A stretch of DNA of 64,000 bases, taken from contig NZ_FNVQ01000004.1 of assembly GCF_900108065.1 (NCBI RefSeq), positions 1-64,000 of the forward strand, in the 5' to 3' direction. The translations under genes and the position numbers were made by a program. Numbering within the stretch: the stretch's first letter is position 1; each line of letters starts with the position of its first letter. Source of the stretch: Marinobacterium lutimaris. GTDB lineage: Bacteria > Pseudomonadota > Gammaproteobacteria > Pseudomonadales > Balneatricaceae. Positions 16,275 through 24,772 of this stretch are shown in pieces. The notes beneath the pieces are model-generated. The model had not been told where the DNA came from. It saw only the letters and a list, made by a program, of their open reading frames with translations, and made no database searches.

Positions 16275-17336
16275 TTACTCCACCGACACAGCGGGAATCT
16301 GCTGCGGATTTTCTTTGACGATCATGTCGTTGATACGGCGGCGGGCCCAGAGGGAGCCGGCATCGATATTCAGGTTGTTGAAATCACGTCCTGGATTCTT
16401 GTCGATAGCCCGCTGCTGCGCCTCGATTACATCCTCGTCCTCACGCAGGATACCCACCGCCGCTTCCATGATTCGACGTGTCAAACCCTGCTCGCCGACC
16501 CGATAGTTACGCAGATGACACCAGAAGTAGTAACAGCTCTTTTCGGTGGAGGGCGTGGGTATATGCACAACCCACATGCTCACACCCTCACTCCGATCTC
16601 CCTCCGGCGCACCTGTTCCTGCCGGCGCGACGCCCACGTCAAGCACAATGGTGGCAGGCGCCAGGAAGTGAATGTACTGCCAGCGATCCACGGGGCCCGG
16701 CTTGTTCAACTGGGCCGCCCAGAATGCAGGAGCCTCTTCGTTCAGTACCCAGCGGGTGATCGTCGCGGTGCGCTCACCATGGCTGGGCTCGAAGGGTGCC
16801 TCGGCCAGGGCCTCATTACCGATACTCGAGGCATGCACATAGGTTTCATGGGTCAGATCCATCAGGTTATCGATCACCAGTCGATAGTCTGCAGCGACCT
16901 CCGTCATGCGGCCATCGCCCGCCCAGGCCGGATCATCGAACCAGCCAAGATCAGGAATCAGCGCGGGATCTGCCTTGGAAGGATCGCCCGGCCAAACCCA
17001 GACAAAACGGTGACGTTCAACCACCGGGAAGGAGTGCACACAGGCGGAAGGATTCAGTGTCTCCTGCGAGGGCATATGGGTGCAGCGCCCGGCATCGTTG
17101 AACTTGAGACCATGGTAGCCACAGACAACTTCATCACCTTCCAGGCGGCCAACGGAAAGAGGCAGCAAGCGGTGCCAGCAGGCATCGGCCAGTGCTACGG
17201 GGGTTCCATTCAGCCGCCGATAGAACACCATTTCCTTATTGCAGATGGTTCTCGCCAGCAACGTTCTTCCGACTTCAGCATCCCAGGCAGCCACGTACCA
17301 GGCATTCAGCGGAAAAGTTGGGTTAGATGTACTCAT
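16275..17336 (-). CDS. VanA-like Rieske oxygenase (aromatic O-demethylase candidate)
   Basis: Terminal oxygenase of the vanillate O-demethylase group, 353 residues from the start MSTSNPTFPLN (17336). A longer in-frame start adds 17 non-conserved residues. The Rieske motif is CWH (C53, H55) and CGYH (C72, H75), the CxH-X16-CxxH spacing of the family. The mononuclear iron site is in DNLMDLTHETYVH. Such enzymes oxidise an aryl methyl ether, releasing the phenol and formaldehyde. Its substrate is not defined by sequence: vanillate, syringate or related acids are candidates. It belongs to a leftward four-gene operon (19538-15278) with its own reductase downstream. Confidence 0.9.
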   Translation of the reverse strand: MSTSNPTFPLNAWYVAAWDAEVGRTLLARTICNKEMVFYRRLNGTPVALADACWHRLLPLSVGRLEGDEVVCGYHGLKFNDAGRCTHMPSQETLNPSACVHSFPVVERHRFVWVWPGDPSKADPALIPDLGWFDDPAWAGDGRMTEVAADYRLVIDNLMDLTHETYVHASSIGNEALAEAPFEPSHGERTATITRWVLNEEAPAFWAAQLNKPGPVDRWQYIHFLAPATIVLDVGVAPAGTGAPEGDRSEGVSMWVVHIPTPSTEKSCYYFWCHLRNYRVGEQGLTRRIMEAAVGILREDEDVIEAQQRAIDKNPGRDFNNLNIDAGSLWARRRINDMIVKENPQQIPAVSVE

Positions 17337-17414
17337 TGTTATTACTCTTATTTTGCCTTTGTTCCGTACCGACGCTTTGGGGAACAACTGACGCCGGTTC
17401 GGGGAACAAGGGGA

Positions 17415-18536
17415 TTAACCGCAGTGGAGGCTTTCTTCGTGGTAGCAGGCGCTTTGCTCTTCCGCCGCCAGGTTGTGCAGGTTGCGACGCATGAAGAGCC
17501 CCGGTTTATCCGGCGCAAAGTTCAGGTCTTTCTGCGCCTCGGTATCACTGGTAACGACCTCCAGAATCCACTCCAGCGCTTCTACATCCTCCAGGTAGGC
17601 CTGCTCGGAGGCGGACTTCAGAAACTCATCTGCCTGTGCATCCTCATGCTTGAAGTCGCGAGAGTTAAACCACCAGTAATGGATGCTGTGATTGGTTTCC
17701 GGAGTGATCAGGTGCGTAATATTGAAGCGGTATTTCCCTGGCGCTCCCTCTGCCGGGTCATGATCGATAATCTGGGCAAAGGCCACATGCATCGCCGGTG
17801 AGACGAAACGCGCCTCGGACAGACGGTCCACTTTCTTTTCCATGATCCCTGCGGGAATACCGTAAATTCCTGGCGGTGCAGAGTTCTTCAGCTCACGGTC
17901 GATCACAACCTGATCGCCCTCCTCCCGCACCTTTAGTTTGGAGCGCGCATATTCCGGCGTCCCCACCGTGCCCGGATGGAGAAACGGAAAGTGGGTCTGG
18001 TCCAGCAGATTCTCGTGCATCGCCACATAGTCCGACTTCATGTGGTAATAGCCGGTCACGCTCTTGAACTCACGCCCCTCAAGCCAGTGCGTATCGGGTA
18101 CCTTGCTTTCGTCGGCCAGATCCTTGTCGCCCATCCAGATCCAGATCAGCGGTCCCTTCTCGACCATGGGATAACCGCGCACATTGGCATTGGACGGGGT
18201 TAGCGGCATTGACGGCATATTGACGCAACGACCGGAGGGATCGAACTGCATACCGTGATAACCGCAGACCAGGATATCCCCTTCCAGTTTTCCCTTGGCC
18301 AGCGGAAAAGAGCGGTGCGGACAGCGGTTACGCACTGCCACAGGGCGTCCATCCAGGGTGCGGTACATAGCGACATCAACGCCAAGCAAACGACGGCTGA
18401 TCACCTCACGGCTGACCTCACTGCTGCGCGCAGCCACGTACCAGCAGTTACGCACCAGCGGGGTTTCAGGGTCGGCAAATCCAGTGCTGGCGATCAGGCG
18501 CTCTGCCTGGGTGTTCTGTGCATTTGAAACAGTCAT
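17415..18536 (-). CDS. Second Rieske oxygenase, divergent VanA/LigX-like member
   Basis: A 373-residue Rieske oxygenase. The Rieske motif is CPH (C72, H74) and CGYH (C91, H94). The mononuclear iron motif ENLLDQTHFPFLHPGT differs from the DLTHETYVH type of its neighbour, placing it in another subgroup. This subgroup covers methoxy-aromatic demethylases and related ring oxygenases. The C-terminus carries extra cysteines (SACYHEESLHCG). The start follows GCAGGAG. It is co-transcribed after the reductase 18555-19538, 18 bp away, so the operon contains two reductase/oxygenase pairs with probably different substrates. Confidence 0.9.
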   Translation of the reverse strand: MTVSNAQNTQAERLIASTGFADPETPLVRNCWYVAARSSEVSREVISRRLLGVDVAMYRTLDGRPVAVRNRCPHRSFPLAKGKLEGDILVCGYHGMQFDPSGRCVNMPSMPLTPSNANVRGYPMVEKGPLIWIWMGDKDLADESKVPDTHWLEGREFKSVTGYYHMKSDYVAMHENLLDQTHFPFLHPGTVGTPEYARSKLKVREEGDQVVIDRELKNSAPPGIYGIPAGIMEKKVDRLSEARFVSPAMHVAFAQIIDHDPAEGAPGKYRFNITHLITPETNHSIHYWWFNSRDFKHEDAQADEFLKSASEQAYLEDVEALEWILEVVTSDTEAQKDLNFAPDKPGLFMRRNLHNLAAEEQSACYHEESLHCG

Positions 18537-18554
18537 CTTTCACTCCTGCTTTAT

Positions 18555-19538
18555 TCAGGCGTCAATAACCAGGGTTCCACCCTGAAGTCGCGATACGCAT
18601 AAACAGATGGCATCGCCGCTCGCTTTCTCTTCATCGGAGAGATATCGGTCACGGTGATCGATGGGGGCGGACGAGCTGAGAACCGGCAAGGAGCAGAGCC
18701 CGCACTCGCCGCGACGACAGTCGGACAGCAGGTTCAAACCTGCGGCCTCGGCGGCGTCCAAAATCGAGGTATTGCGACCTACGGCCACACGTATCTCCGA
18801 GTGCTCGAGTACAACTTCGAACGCCTGATCTTCAGCAGCTGCAGCCACACCAAAGCGCTCGCTGCGAATTCTCTCTTCCGGCCAGCCCAGCTCGGCAGCC
18901 GCGGCGTAGGCCGCATTGACCATCGGCTCAGGGCCACAGACATAGGCAATGCAGTTCTCCGGCTGCACAGCCAGCAGCGCCTTGAGGTCCAGGTGATTGA
19001 TCGCCGGCTCCCCACTGAGATGAAGCTCGCCACGTTCGCCAGCCAGAGCAAGGGTTTCCTCAAGGTACGCCATGCTCTCTTCGGTACGCCCGGAGTAGAC
19101 AAAGGCGTAATCTCGCCCCCGACGGGCCAGGCTCTGCAGCATGGAGTAGATCGGTGTGATCCCTATACCGCCGGCAATCAGCAGTATCTGGGAATCGTTG
19201 TGTCCAAGGACAAAGTGGTTCTTCGGCCAGGAGATACTCAACTCTGTCCCCTTCTCCAAATGCTCATGGATAAAGGCCGACCCTCTGGCGCGATCCTCCC
19301 GCTGCACGGCAATGCGATATCGGTTGGCAGGATCCTTCACCATCCGGTCGCCGCCGATCAGCGAGTAATGGCGCACGAAGCGACCCAGTTCGGGCGCTTC
19401 CAGGTGAAGTTCAATGTGGGCACCAGCGTCATATTTCGGCAGGGGATTGCCGTCGATGGATTCGAGCAGGTATTCGCTGATACGGGGAGTGAGATGGCGT
19501 ATCCCAACCACTTTGACCTGTAGTAGCGGGGTGTTCAT
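18555..19538 (-). CDS. VanB-type oxygenase reductase, first gene of the demethylase operon
   Basis: Paralogue of the reductase at 15278-16264. The start MNTPLLQVKVVG at 19538 follows GGAG by 8 nt and gives 327 residues. It has the flavin motif VRHYSLIGG, the NAD-binding domain starting ILLIAGGIGITPIYSML, and the C-terminal [2Fe-2S] motif SDCRRGECGLCSLPV with a last Cys in AICLCVSRL. It heads the leftward operon whose control region (19539-19757) contains three GGATCC-centred palindromes and is shared with the divergent GntR gene. Confidence 0.92.
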   Translation of the reverse strand: MNTPLLQVKVVGIRHLTPRISEYLLESIDGNPLPKYDAGAHIELHLEAPELGRFVRHYSLIGGDRMVKDPANRYRIAVQREDRARGSAFIHEHLEKGTELSISWPKNHFVLGHNDSQILLIAGGIGITPIYSMLQSLARRGRDYAFVYSGRTEESMAYLEETLALAGERGELHLSGEPAINHLDLKALLAVQPENCIAYVCGPEPMVNAAYAAAAELGWPEERIRSERFGVAAAAEDQAFEVVLEHSEIRVAVGRNTSILDAAEAAGLNLLSDCRRGECGLCSLPVLSSSAPIDHRDRYLSDEEKASGDAICLCVSRLQGGTLVIDA

Positions 19539-19570
19539 AAGGTGCAGCTCCAACTTTGACGTTCTTATAA

Positions 19571-19697
19571 TTAGGATCCCAAGCTGGCTTAAACAGCCTT
19601 TTCAGGAAGCTTTACCGCTTATTTGGGATCCCATATTAGATTTCACATCGCCGAACTGTCAACTTATGCGCCGTAAGATATTGCTTTGGGATCCCAA
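19571..19697. promoter_or_regulatory. Three palindromic operators of type TTGGGATCCCAA
   Basis: TTAGGATCCCAA (19571-19582), TTGGGATCCCAT (19623-19634) and the perfect palindrome TTGGGATCCCAA (19686-19697) lie in the divergent region between the reductase and the GntR gene. Centre-to-centre spacings are 52 and 63 bp, about five and six helical turns. They are the probable binding sites of the adjacent FCD-GntR regulator. They differ from the VanR-type sites near 53 kb by one extra G:C pair on each side of the ATC/GAT core. Confidence 0.75.
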
Positions 19698-19757
19698 CTG
19701 TGGGGTAATCAACCGCCCCGATAACAGCCCGAGCACCAACCCCAGGAGCCACGTTTC

Positions 19758-20435
19758 ATGTCTCAAGCCACCCCAGCGAAGCTGCACTCCATCGCAGCCG
19801 CGAAGATTCGTGAGTTGATACTCAGGGGCGAACTGGCGCCGGGCGAACGTATAACCGAGGCCGCATTGGCAGAGAGGCTAGGGCTCTCACGGACCCCGAT
19901 CCGCCAGGCTCTGCCGAGACTGGCCAAGGACGGACTGCTGATCGCCGCCGGCAAACGCGGCTATGCGGTGCGAACCTTTACCAAGGAGGAGTGCCGCGCG
20001 GCATTAGAGACACGCACGCTACTTGAAGGGATGGCCGCACGGATGATTGCCGATAAGGGGCTATCCCAGGAGTTGGACAGTGCGTTTCAGGATTGTCTCG
20101 ACAGTGGCGACGCCATCGTCGCCAGTAAGGAGATCCATGAAGCGGAAGAAAACGCCTATGGCGAAATGAACGACCGCTTCCATCAGTTGATTATCGAGGG
20201 GTCGGATACACCACTGCTGGCAGAGTTGGTAAACCGCTGCAATGTGGTCCCCTTCGCGTCACCGCTACAGATGGTGTTCAGCTCTTCTGACCTGAAGCTG
20301 GTGCATGACGACCTGATATACGCGCACCGACAACACCACTTTATCGTTGAAGCGCTGCGTCGCGGCGAAGGGTCTCGTGCAGAAATGCTGGTCCGCGAAC
20401 ACGGCCAGGTTCAGCGCCACAGTATGAATCTCTGA
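19758..20435 (+). CDS. FCD-type GntR regulator of the demethylase operon (VanR-like)
   Basis: A 225-residue GntR-family protein of the FadR/FCD subgroup. The N-terminal winged helix contains LAERLGLSRTPIRQALPRL (recognition helix). The C-terminal all-helical ligand-binding domain has the metal-binding-type residues expected of FCD proteins (NDRFHQLIIEG, HRQHHFIVEAL). The start follows CAGGAG. It is divergent from the oxygenase operon and separated from it by three palindromes. A repressor released by an aromatic acid, as VanR is by vanillate, is the likely role (inference). It is related to, but clearly different from, the second GntR at 51931-52680. Confidence 0.9.
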   Translation: MSQATPAKLHSIAAAKIRELILRGELAPGERITEAALAERLGLSRTPIRQALPRLAKDGLLIAAGKRGYAVRTFTKEECRAALETRTLLEGMAARMIADKGLSQELDSAFQDCLDSGDAIVASKEIHEAEENAYGEMNDRFHQLIIEGSDTPLLAELVNRCNVVPFASPLQMVFSSSDLKLVHDDLIYAHRQHHFIVEALRRGEGSRAEMLVREHGQVQRHSMNL

Positions 20436-20724
20436 CAACGGTAAGATCTTCCACCAAGGCTCGTCCCTGTGAGTTCAGTAGTTTCTCAGCCCGTCGGGAG
20501 TTCCTCAGGCGATCCTTTGCTTACCCCGCCGATCAAAATTCGGCCTTTCTAATGCAAATCCTTTTGTCCTCGCCCCTCCATGTTCCCATGTCACTGACAT
20601 TTCAGTATATTTCTAGCAATTGTCCGCCTTTTGAAACATAAACAAGAAGTACCTGTTGCTTTCCATCGCGCGAAACCAGCCGGGTGCTATTCGGTTAAGC
20701 CGATAGCAGTAGGGATATCCACCA
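20436..20724. other. Leader of the AAA+ protease operon
   Basis: No gene is visible. A hairpin lies shortly before the start codon: GCTAT-T-CGG (20686-20694) pairs with CCGATAGC (20700-20707) with a single bulged T. The ribosome-binding site is weak (AGGG, 13 nt before the ATG). I could not identify a confident sigma-70 or heat-shock promoter. Confidence 0.45.
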
Positions 20725-23472
20725 ATGCGAAACATGCTTCTGGGCGGCAAATTGCTCGCTGTGGAGTTGAAGGACGACTCGATCAGGCTTGATCATCTTC
20801 GCACCGCACTTCAGTACCTCCAACCCGTCTCCGACACCGATTTCAGCCGCCTCTGCGATGGACTGAATCTGTCTGTCGATATTCAGCGCAGCGAGCATTT
20901 CACCACCGCACAGCTTGAAAAAGCCGCTGCCCTGCCGCGCTTACCTTACTCGCCGGATGTGATCGCTCTGCTGGAACGTTTCAAACAGCAGGGTCTGGAT
21001 CTTTCCAGCCAGATCACCGAACCCTATGTAGACCTGAACCAGCGCAAAGGCCGCTACCATGAGGTGGTCGCCGGCGTGGCGGAGCTGCGCGCCCTGTTAA
21101 GCAGCCGTATTTTCGACCAGGATGCAGCCATAGAGGCGGTCAGTGACGCGGTGATGCGGATGAACTGGAGCGAGCTCAGCGAGCGCCCTAACGCGATCTT
21201 CTCGTTTCTGGGACCCGCCGCCACCGGCAAGACCTACATGGCGCAACTGATCGGCCAGGGACTTCAGGGGTACGCACTCCGAGCCTTCGATATGACGCAG
21301 TTCTCCTCCGAAAAGGAAAGCTTTGGCCTGGTCGGCCTGCGCAAGGGTTTCTCCGATGCCACTAGCGGCCAACTGACTGATTTCGTCAAACAGAACCCGC
21401 GCTCTATCCTGGTGTTTGATGAGATAGAAAAGTCGCACACTAAAGTACAGACGGCGCTGCTACGGATGCTGTCGGAAGGTCGCCTGCGCGATGAGTACAC
21501 CGGCGAAGAGATCGACTTCCGCCAGACGATTGTGGTGTTCACCTCCAACCTGGGCAGTAGCATCTACTCCAACCGCGCCTTCGCCGAGCAGGCCCGCCGC
21601 CAGCCACACCAGGCACGGGAACATCTGCTGCAGGCGATCCGCCAGGAAACCAAGATCGAGGATGGCCACCAGGTTGCGGCCATCCCGCCGGAGATGCTGT
21701 CCCGCCTGGCCCAGGGCAGCATCATTCTCTTCAACCGACTAAGCATCGACGCCCTCGCCCGGATAGCCCAGGAACAGATCCAGCTGGAGCGTAAATCCTT
21801 CCAGGAAAAGCTGGGACTGATGGTTGAGTTCCAGCAGCTAGACCTGCTGGCAAAACTGCTGGTGCTCGGCTTCGCCCCGGAGTTTGATACCCGCGCCGTG
21901 AAATCACGGCTTTGCGATCAGGTGTACGATCCGATCACCGACTACCTGCTGGCCCATGCGGATGTTGCAGTGGACAGCGTCGTTCTGACTATCGGCAGCG
22001 ACGCCCAGGAGTTTTTGCAATCCCAGGATATGCAACGCCTGCCCCAGCAGTTGGCCACCAAACATCAGCGTGTTTACTTCCGTCATCAGCTGGCACTTGA
22101 AGGCGCCCAGTTGCATGTCACTCTCACCGATGTGCGGATCGAAAAGCTGGCACGGGGTGAGGATTTCCTTGATGCCTCGGGTATCCAGGTGGATCTGCCG
22201 GAAGTTTCCTTCTCCCAGATTGCCGGTCACGCCCAGATCAAGGCGCGCCTGAGTGAAACGGTCAAGCTGATCACCCGGCGCGAACAGCTCAAGGCGCAGA
22301 ACGTCAGCGTGCCGCGCGGCATGCTGCTGCACGGCGTTCCCGGCACCGGCAAGACGATGCTGGCCAAGGCATTTGCCCATGAGGCGGAACTGCCATTTAT
22401 CGCCTGTGCCGGTAACGACCTGCTGAATGAAGCGTTTATCCGTAAGCTGTTCACCCGGGCGCGGGAGTACGCGCCAGCGATCATCTTTATCGACGAGATC
22501 GACGCCCTGCCGCGCCGCGGCACCGCCGGCGCCCAGGCCGATGCGCTGGTCAACCGGATGCTGATCGAGATCGATGGCTTTGCAGGTGGCGACGATATCT
22601 TCATTATCGCGGCAACCAACCGCAAGGAGCTGATCGACCCGGCACTGCTGCGCTCCGGTCGTATCGACCTGCATTTTGAAGTACCCCAACTGGATAAAGA
22701 GGCACGCCGCTGGTTTATTCAGCGCATGCTGGACCGGCCGCTGTTCAGCAACCAGGAGGACCTGGATCAGCTGGTGATGCTGACCGCCGGTTTCAGCGGC
22801 GCAGACCTGGAAAAGGTCAATCGCGAGGTGGTGCTGCTAGCCCTGCGTGATGGCATCGAGTTGATCGACGCCGAGCTGATCATCGAGCAGATCAACACCC
22901 AGAAATATGGCGCGCCACTAAACCTGGAGGATGGTCATCACCATTTGCAGGAAACCGCTTACCACGAAGCGGCACACGCGGTGATGTCACGGGTGTTGTT
23001 GCCGGAACGGCGTATCGAACAGGTCACCGTTGTCGCCCGCGCCAACTTCCTCGGCATGGTGTCCTACGACAACGAGCAGCAGCACGATTACACGCGCAAC
23101 TTCATGTTCAACCTGACCTGCGTCGCCCTGGCCGGACGTGCAGCACAGATCCGCCGTTTTGGTGAACAGGGACTCGATAGTGGCGCCTCCGGCGACCTCA
23201 AGCAGGCGGCCCATTATGCCTGGCTGGCCATCGCCGAATGGGGCATGGATGAGGCGCTCTACAACCTTGCTATTCCCGAACTGAAACAGCACCTGCAACG
23301 CCTGCCTTTCGCCGCCCAGGTCGAAGAACGGATCAAGCTCTGGCTGGATGAGGCCACCCGCACCACCGCCTCACTGGTTGCAACTCACTGGCAGCAGATC
23401 GAGCGCGTCGCCCAGCAGGTGCTGCGCGATGAAGTCATCGACGCTGCGACTCTCAAACAACTCATGGAGTAA
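20725..23472 (+). CDS. Dual AAA+ ATPase with M41 (FtsH-like) zinc protease domain
   Basis: A 915-residue protein with unusual architecture. Residues 1-150 are a unique N-terminal region. Residues ~150-450 form a ClpA/ClpB-D2-like AAA+ module (Walker A GPAATGKT at 163-170, Walker B with D232-E233, then IEKSHTKVQTALLRMLSEGR and VVFTSNLGS). Residues ~495-735 form an FtsH/Yme1-like AAA+ module (Walker A GVPGTGKT 537-544, Walker B D590-E591, and the arginine-finger/sensor part RSGRIDLHFEVP). Residues ~740-915 are an M41 peptidase with HEAAH (747-751) and the third zinc ligand D824 in GASGDLKQA. All catalytic residues are present. Unlike FtsH, no N-terminal membrane helices are visible. It is probably an ATP-driven protease or disaggregase-protease. 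The next genes may be adaptors and a membrane anchor (inference). Confidence 0.9.
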   Translation: MRNMLLGGKLLAVELKDDSIRLDHLRTALQYLQPVSDTDFSRLCDGLNLSVDIQRSEHFTTAQLEKAAALPRLPYSPDVIALLERFKQQGLDLSSQITEPYVDLNQRKGRYHEVVAGVAELRALLSSRIFDQDAAIEAVSDAVMRMNWSELSERPNAIFSFLGPAATGKTYMAQLIGQGLQGYALRAFDMTQFSSEKESFGLVGLRKGFSDATSGQLTDFVKQNPRSILVFDEIEKSHTKVQTALLRMLSEGRLRDEYTGEEIDFRQTIVVFTSNLGSSIYSNRAFAEQARRQPHQAREHLLQAIRQETKIEDGHQVAAIPPEMLSRLAQGSIILFNRLSIDALARIAQEQIQLERKSFQEKLGLMVEFQQLDLLAKLLVLGFAPEFDTRAVKSRLCDQVYDPITDYLLAHADVAVDSVVLTIGSDAQEFLQSQDMQRLPQQLATKHQRVYFRHQLALEGAQLHVTLTDVRIEKLARGEDFLDASGIQVDLPEVSFSQIAGHAQIKARLSETVKLITRREQLKAQNVSVPRGMLLHGVPGTGKTMLAKAFAHEAELPFIACAGNDLLNEAFIRKLFTRAREYAPAIIFIDEIDALPRRGTAGAQADALVNRMLIEIDGFAGGDDIFIIAATNRKELIDPALLRSGRIDLHFEVPQLDKEARRWFIQRMLDRPLFSNQEDLDQLVMLTAGFSGADLEKVNREVVLLALRDGIELIDAELIIEQINTQKYGAPLNLEDGHHHLQETAYHEAAHAVMSRVLLPERRIEQVTVVARANFLGMVSYDNEQQHDYTRNFMFNLTCVALAGRAAQIRRFGEQGLDSGASGDLKQAAHYAWLAIAEWGMDEALYNLAIPELKQHLQRLPFAAQVEERIKLWLDEATRTTASLVATHWQQIERVAQQVLRDEVIDAATLKQLME

Positions 23473-23479
23473 ACCGGAC

Positions 23480-23986
23480 ATGGCCATCAGCCTTGCCAAG
23501 ATCAAGCAGTACCTGGATGAAGTTGAGCTCAACTACGACGAGCGTGATGAAAACACCCTTGCTGTTGGCTTTTCCAGCGAGGGCAACAAGATCGTGATCG
23601 TTATTCGTCTGATGGAAGAGGGCGAGTTCCTGCAGATGCGTACCATCAAGCACCTCGACGGCCTGGTGGAAACAGCAGACCCGGAAAAGCGCGCAAACCT
23701 GCTCACCTGGATGCTGAACCAGAACTACAGCACCAAAACAGGCGCCTGGGAATATGACCCGGATGATCACGACCACCATATCTCCATCGGCCACGTGATC
23801 GAAGATGGCGACCTGACCAAGAAACAGTTCGTCCGCATGTTGTCGGTCCTGACCAACAGCGCAAAACTGATCCCCGAAATGAAAGAGATTCTCGGCTTCG
23901 GTGAAGAGAGCGTCGATCCAGTGGAACAGAAGCGCCAGGAGCTGCTGGCCCAGCTGCGCGCCCTGGAAGACGGCACCGGCATCTAA
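23480..23986 (+). CDS. YbjN-like small protein 1 of the AAA+ protease operon
   Basis: A 168-residue acidic protein beginning MAISLAKIKQYLDEVELNYD, 7 bp after the protease gene. A longer in-frame start inside the protease gene is unlikely. The predicted order (N-terminal helix, antiparallel strands such as NKIVIVIRLMEEGEFLQMRT, a central helix RANLLTWMLNQNY, strand, then ISIGHVIEDGDLTKKQFVRM) matches the YbjN/type III secretion-chaperone-like fold. A charged C-terminal tail (residues 150-168) is helical. Members of this fold often act as adaptors or chaperones. A substrate-adaptor role for the neighbouring AAA+ protease is my inference. It is paralogous in fold to the next gene. Confidence 0.8.
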   Translation: MAISLAKIKQYLDEVELNYDERDENTLAVGFSSEGNKIVIVIRLMEEGEFLQMRTIKHLDGLVETADPEKRANLLTWMLNQNYSTKTGAWEYDPDDHDHHISIGHVIEDGDLTKKQFVRMLSVLTNSAKLIPEMKEILGFGEESVDPVEQKRQELLAQLRALEDGTGI

Positions 23987-24053
23987 GCCACGGGATTGGA
24001 ATTCAAAGGGAGTCGGTTGGACTCCCCGGTTTTTGCAGAATGAGGAATAAGCT

Positions 24054-24620
24054 TTGGCTACAACGCTAAAGGAGCTGGAAGCGCTGTTCCAGTCGATCGG
24101 CTGGAAGTATGAATCACGCCAGGATAACCCGGACAGTGTCGAAGGCTATCTGTTCTCCTCCTTTCCGACCAAAACCTACCGCGACGCCGATGGCGATTCG
24201 GTGGTGACCTTCGTGTTCAACGTGCAGGAAAAAGGCGAACTGATAAAAATCGTGGTGCCCAGGCTCTACAGCTGCGTCAATCCGCACTTCCGCCGCGCCT
24301 TCTTTGAAGTGGCGATCCGCAAAACCTTCGAGAAGAAACTCTGCTTCTACGACTATGACCATCGCGACGGCGAGATCCGCATGCTGGTCGACCTGCCGCT
24401 GGAAGACACCCAGATCACCGAACGCCAGGTCAAACGTGTCCTGCGCGCCATGCTGATGCATATCGACGGCAACGACGAAGCGGTGCGCGCGGCGGTGGAA
24501 CAGGGCGAACTGCCGTTTATCGACTACAAGGCAGACCTGACCCACGAGATCTCCTCGCTCTCGCCGGATCAGCAGCTTGAACTGCTGGTCGAGATCAAGC
24601 GACGCAACCGGGCCGGATAA
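24054..24620 (+). CDS. YbjN-like small protein 2 of the AAA+ protease operon
   Basis: A 188-residue protein. The only suitable start is TTG at 24054, preceded by GAGGAATAAGC as ribosome-binding site. The N-terminal part LKELEALFQSIGWKYESRQD, followed by beta strands (VVTFVFNVQEKGELIKIVVP) and a helix FRRAFFEVAIRKTFEKK, has the same arrangement as the preceding protein, with a longer C-terminal helical tail (SSLSPDQQLELLVEIKRRN). It lies 67 bp downstream of protein 1 and 5 bp before the next small gene. Its function is unknown. The pairing of two such proteins with one AAA+ protease suggests a hetero-oligomeric adaptor (inference). Confidence 0.78.
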   Translation: MATTLKELEALFQSIGWKYESRQDNPDSVEGYLFSSFPTKTYRDADGDSVVTFVFNVQEKGELIKIVVPRLYSCVNPHFRRAFFEVAIRKTFEKKLCFYDYDHRDGEIRMLVDLPLEDTQITERQVKRVLRAMLMHIDGNDEAVRAAVEQGELPFIDYKADLTHEISSLSPDQQLELLVEIKRRNRAG

Positions 24621-24625
24621 AACAG

Positions 24626-24772
24626 ATGGCGACGAAAAAACGCAAGAACCAGGAGTTCCGCAACTTTACCTCGGGCATTTTTTACTCGCTCTGTATCGCC
24701 CTGGTACTGTTCCTGGCGACGCTGCTGGTACTCAAGCTTGGCCCTGAAATATCGGATCTGGTTACCTTATAG
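24626..24772 (+). CDS. 48-residue single-span membrane peptide
   Basis: A short frame begins ATGGCGACGAAAAAACGC and encodes 48 residues. It has a basic N-terminus (MATKKRKNQEFRNFTSG) and one hydrophobic helix (IFYSLCIALVLFLATLLVLK), then stops at TAG (24770-24772). It overlaps the next coding frame (+1) by 35 bp. Either it is a genuine small membrane subunit, translationally coupled to its neighbour, or it is the first membrane helix of a longer protein separated by a one-base shift. Skipping one T at 24767-24768 would join the two frames smoothly as DLVT-YSRWSGISD. Confidence 0.6.
   Translation: MATKKRKNQEFRNFTSGIFYSLCIALVLFLATLLVLKLGPEISDLVTL

Noticed and set aside
16140-17801. 553-codon open frame on the plus strand opposite the Rieske genes
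   Set aside because: Its translation is rich in His, Arg, Gly and Pro with no domain, and it lies antisense to two clear Rieske genes. It is a shadow of GC-rich coding DNA.
20686-20707. RNA thermometer or riboswitch in the AAA+ protease leader
   Set aside because: There is a short bulged hairpin, but it does not clearly cover the ribosome-binding site and matches no riboswitch class I know.
21904-22689. 261-codon open frame opposite the AAA+ protease gene
   Set aside because: Antisense to the second AAA+ module, with no recognisable domain.
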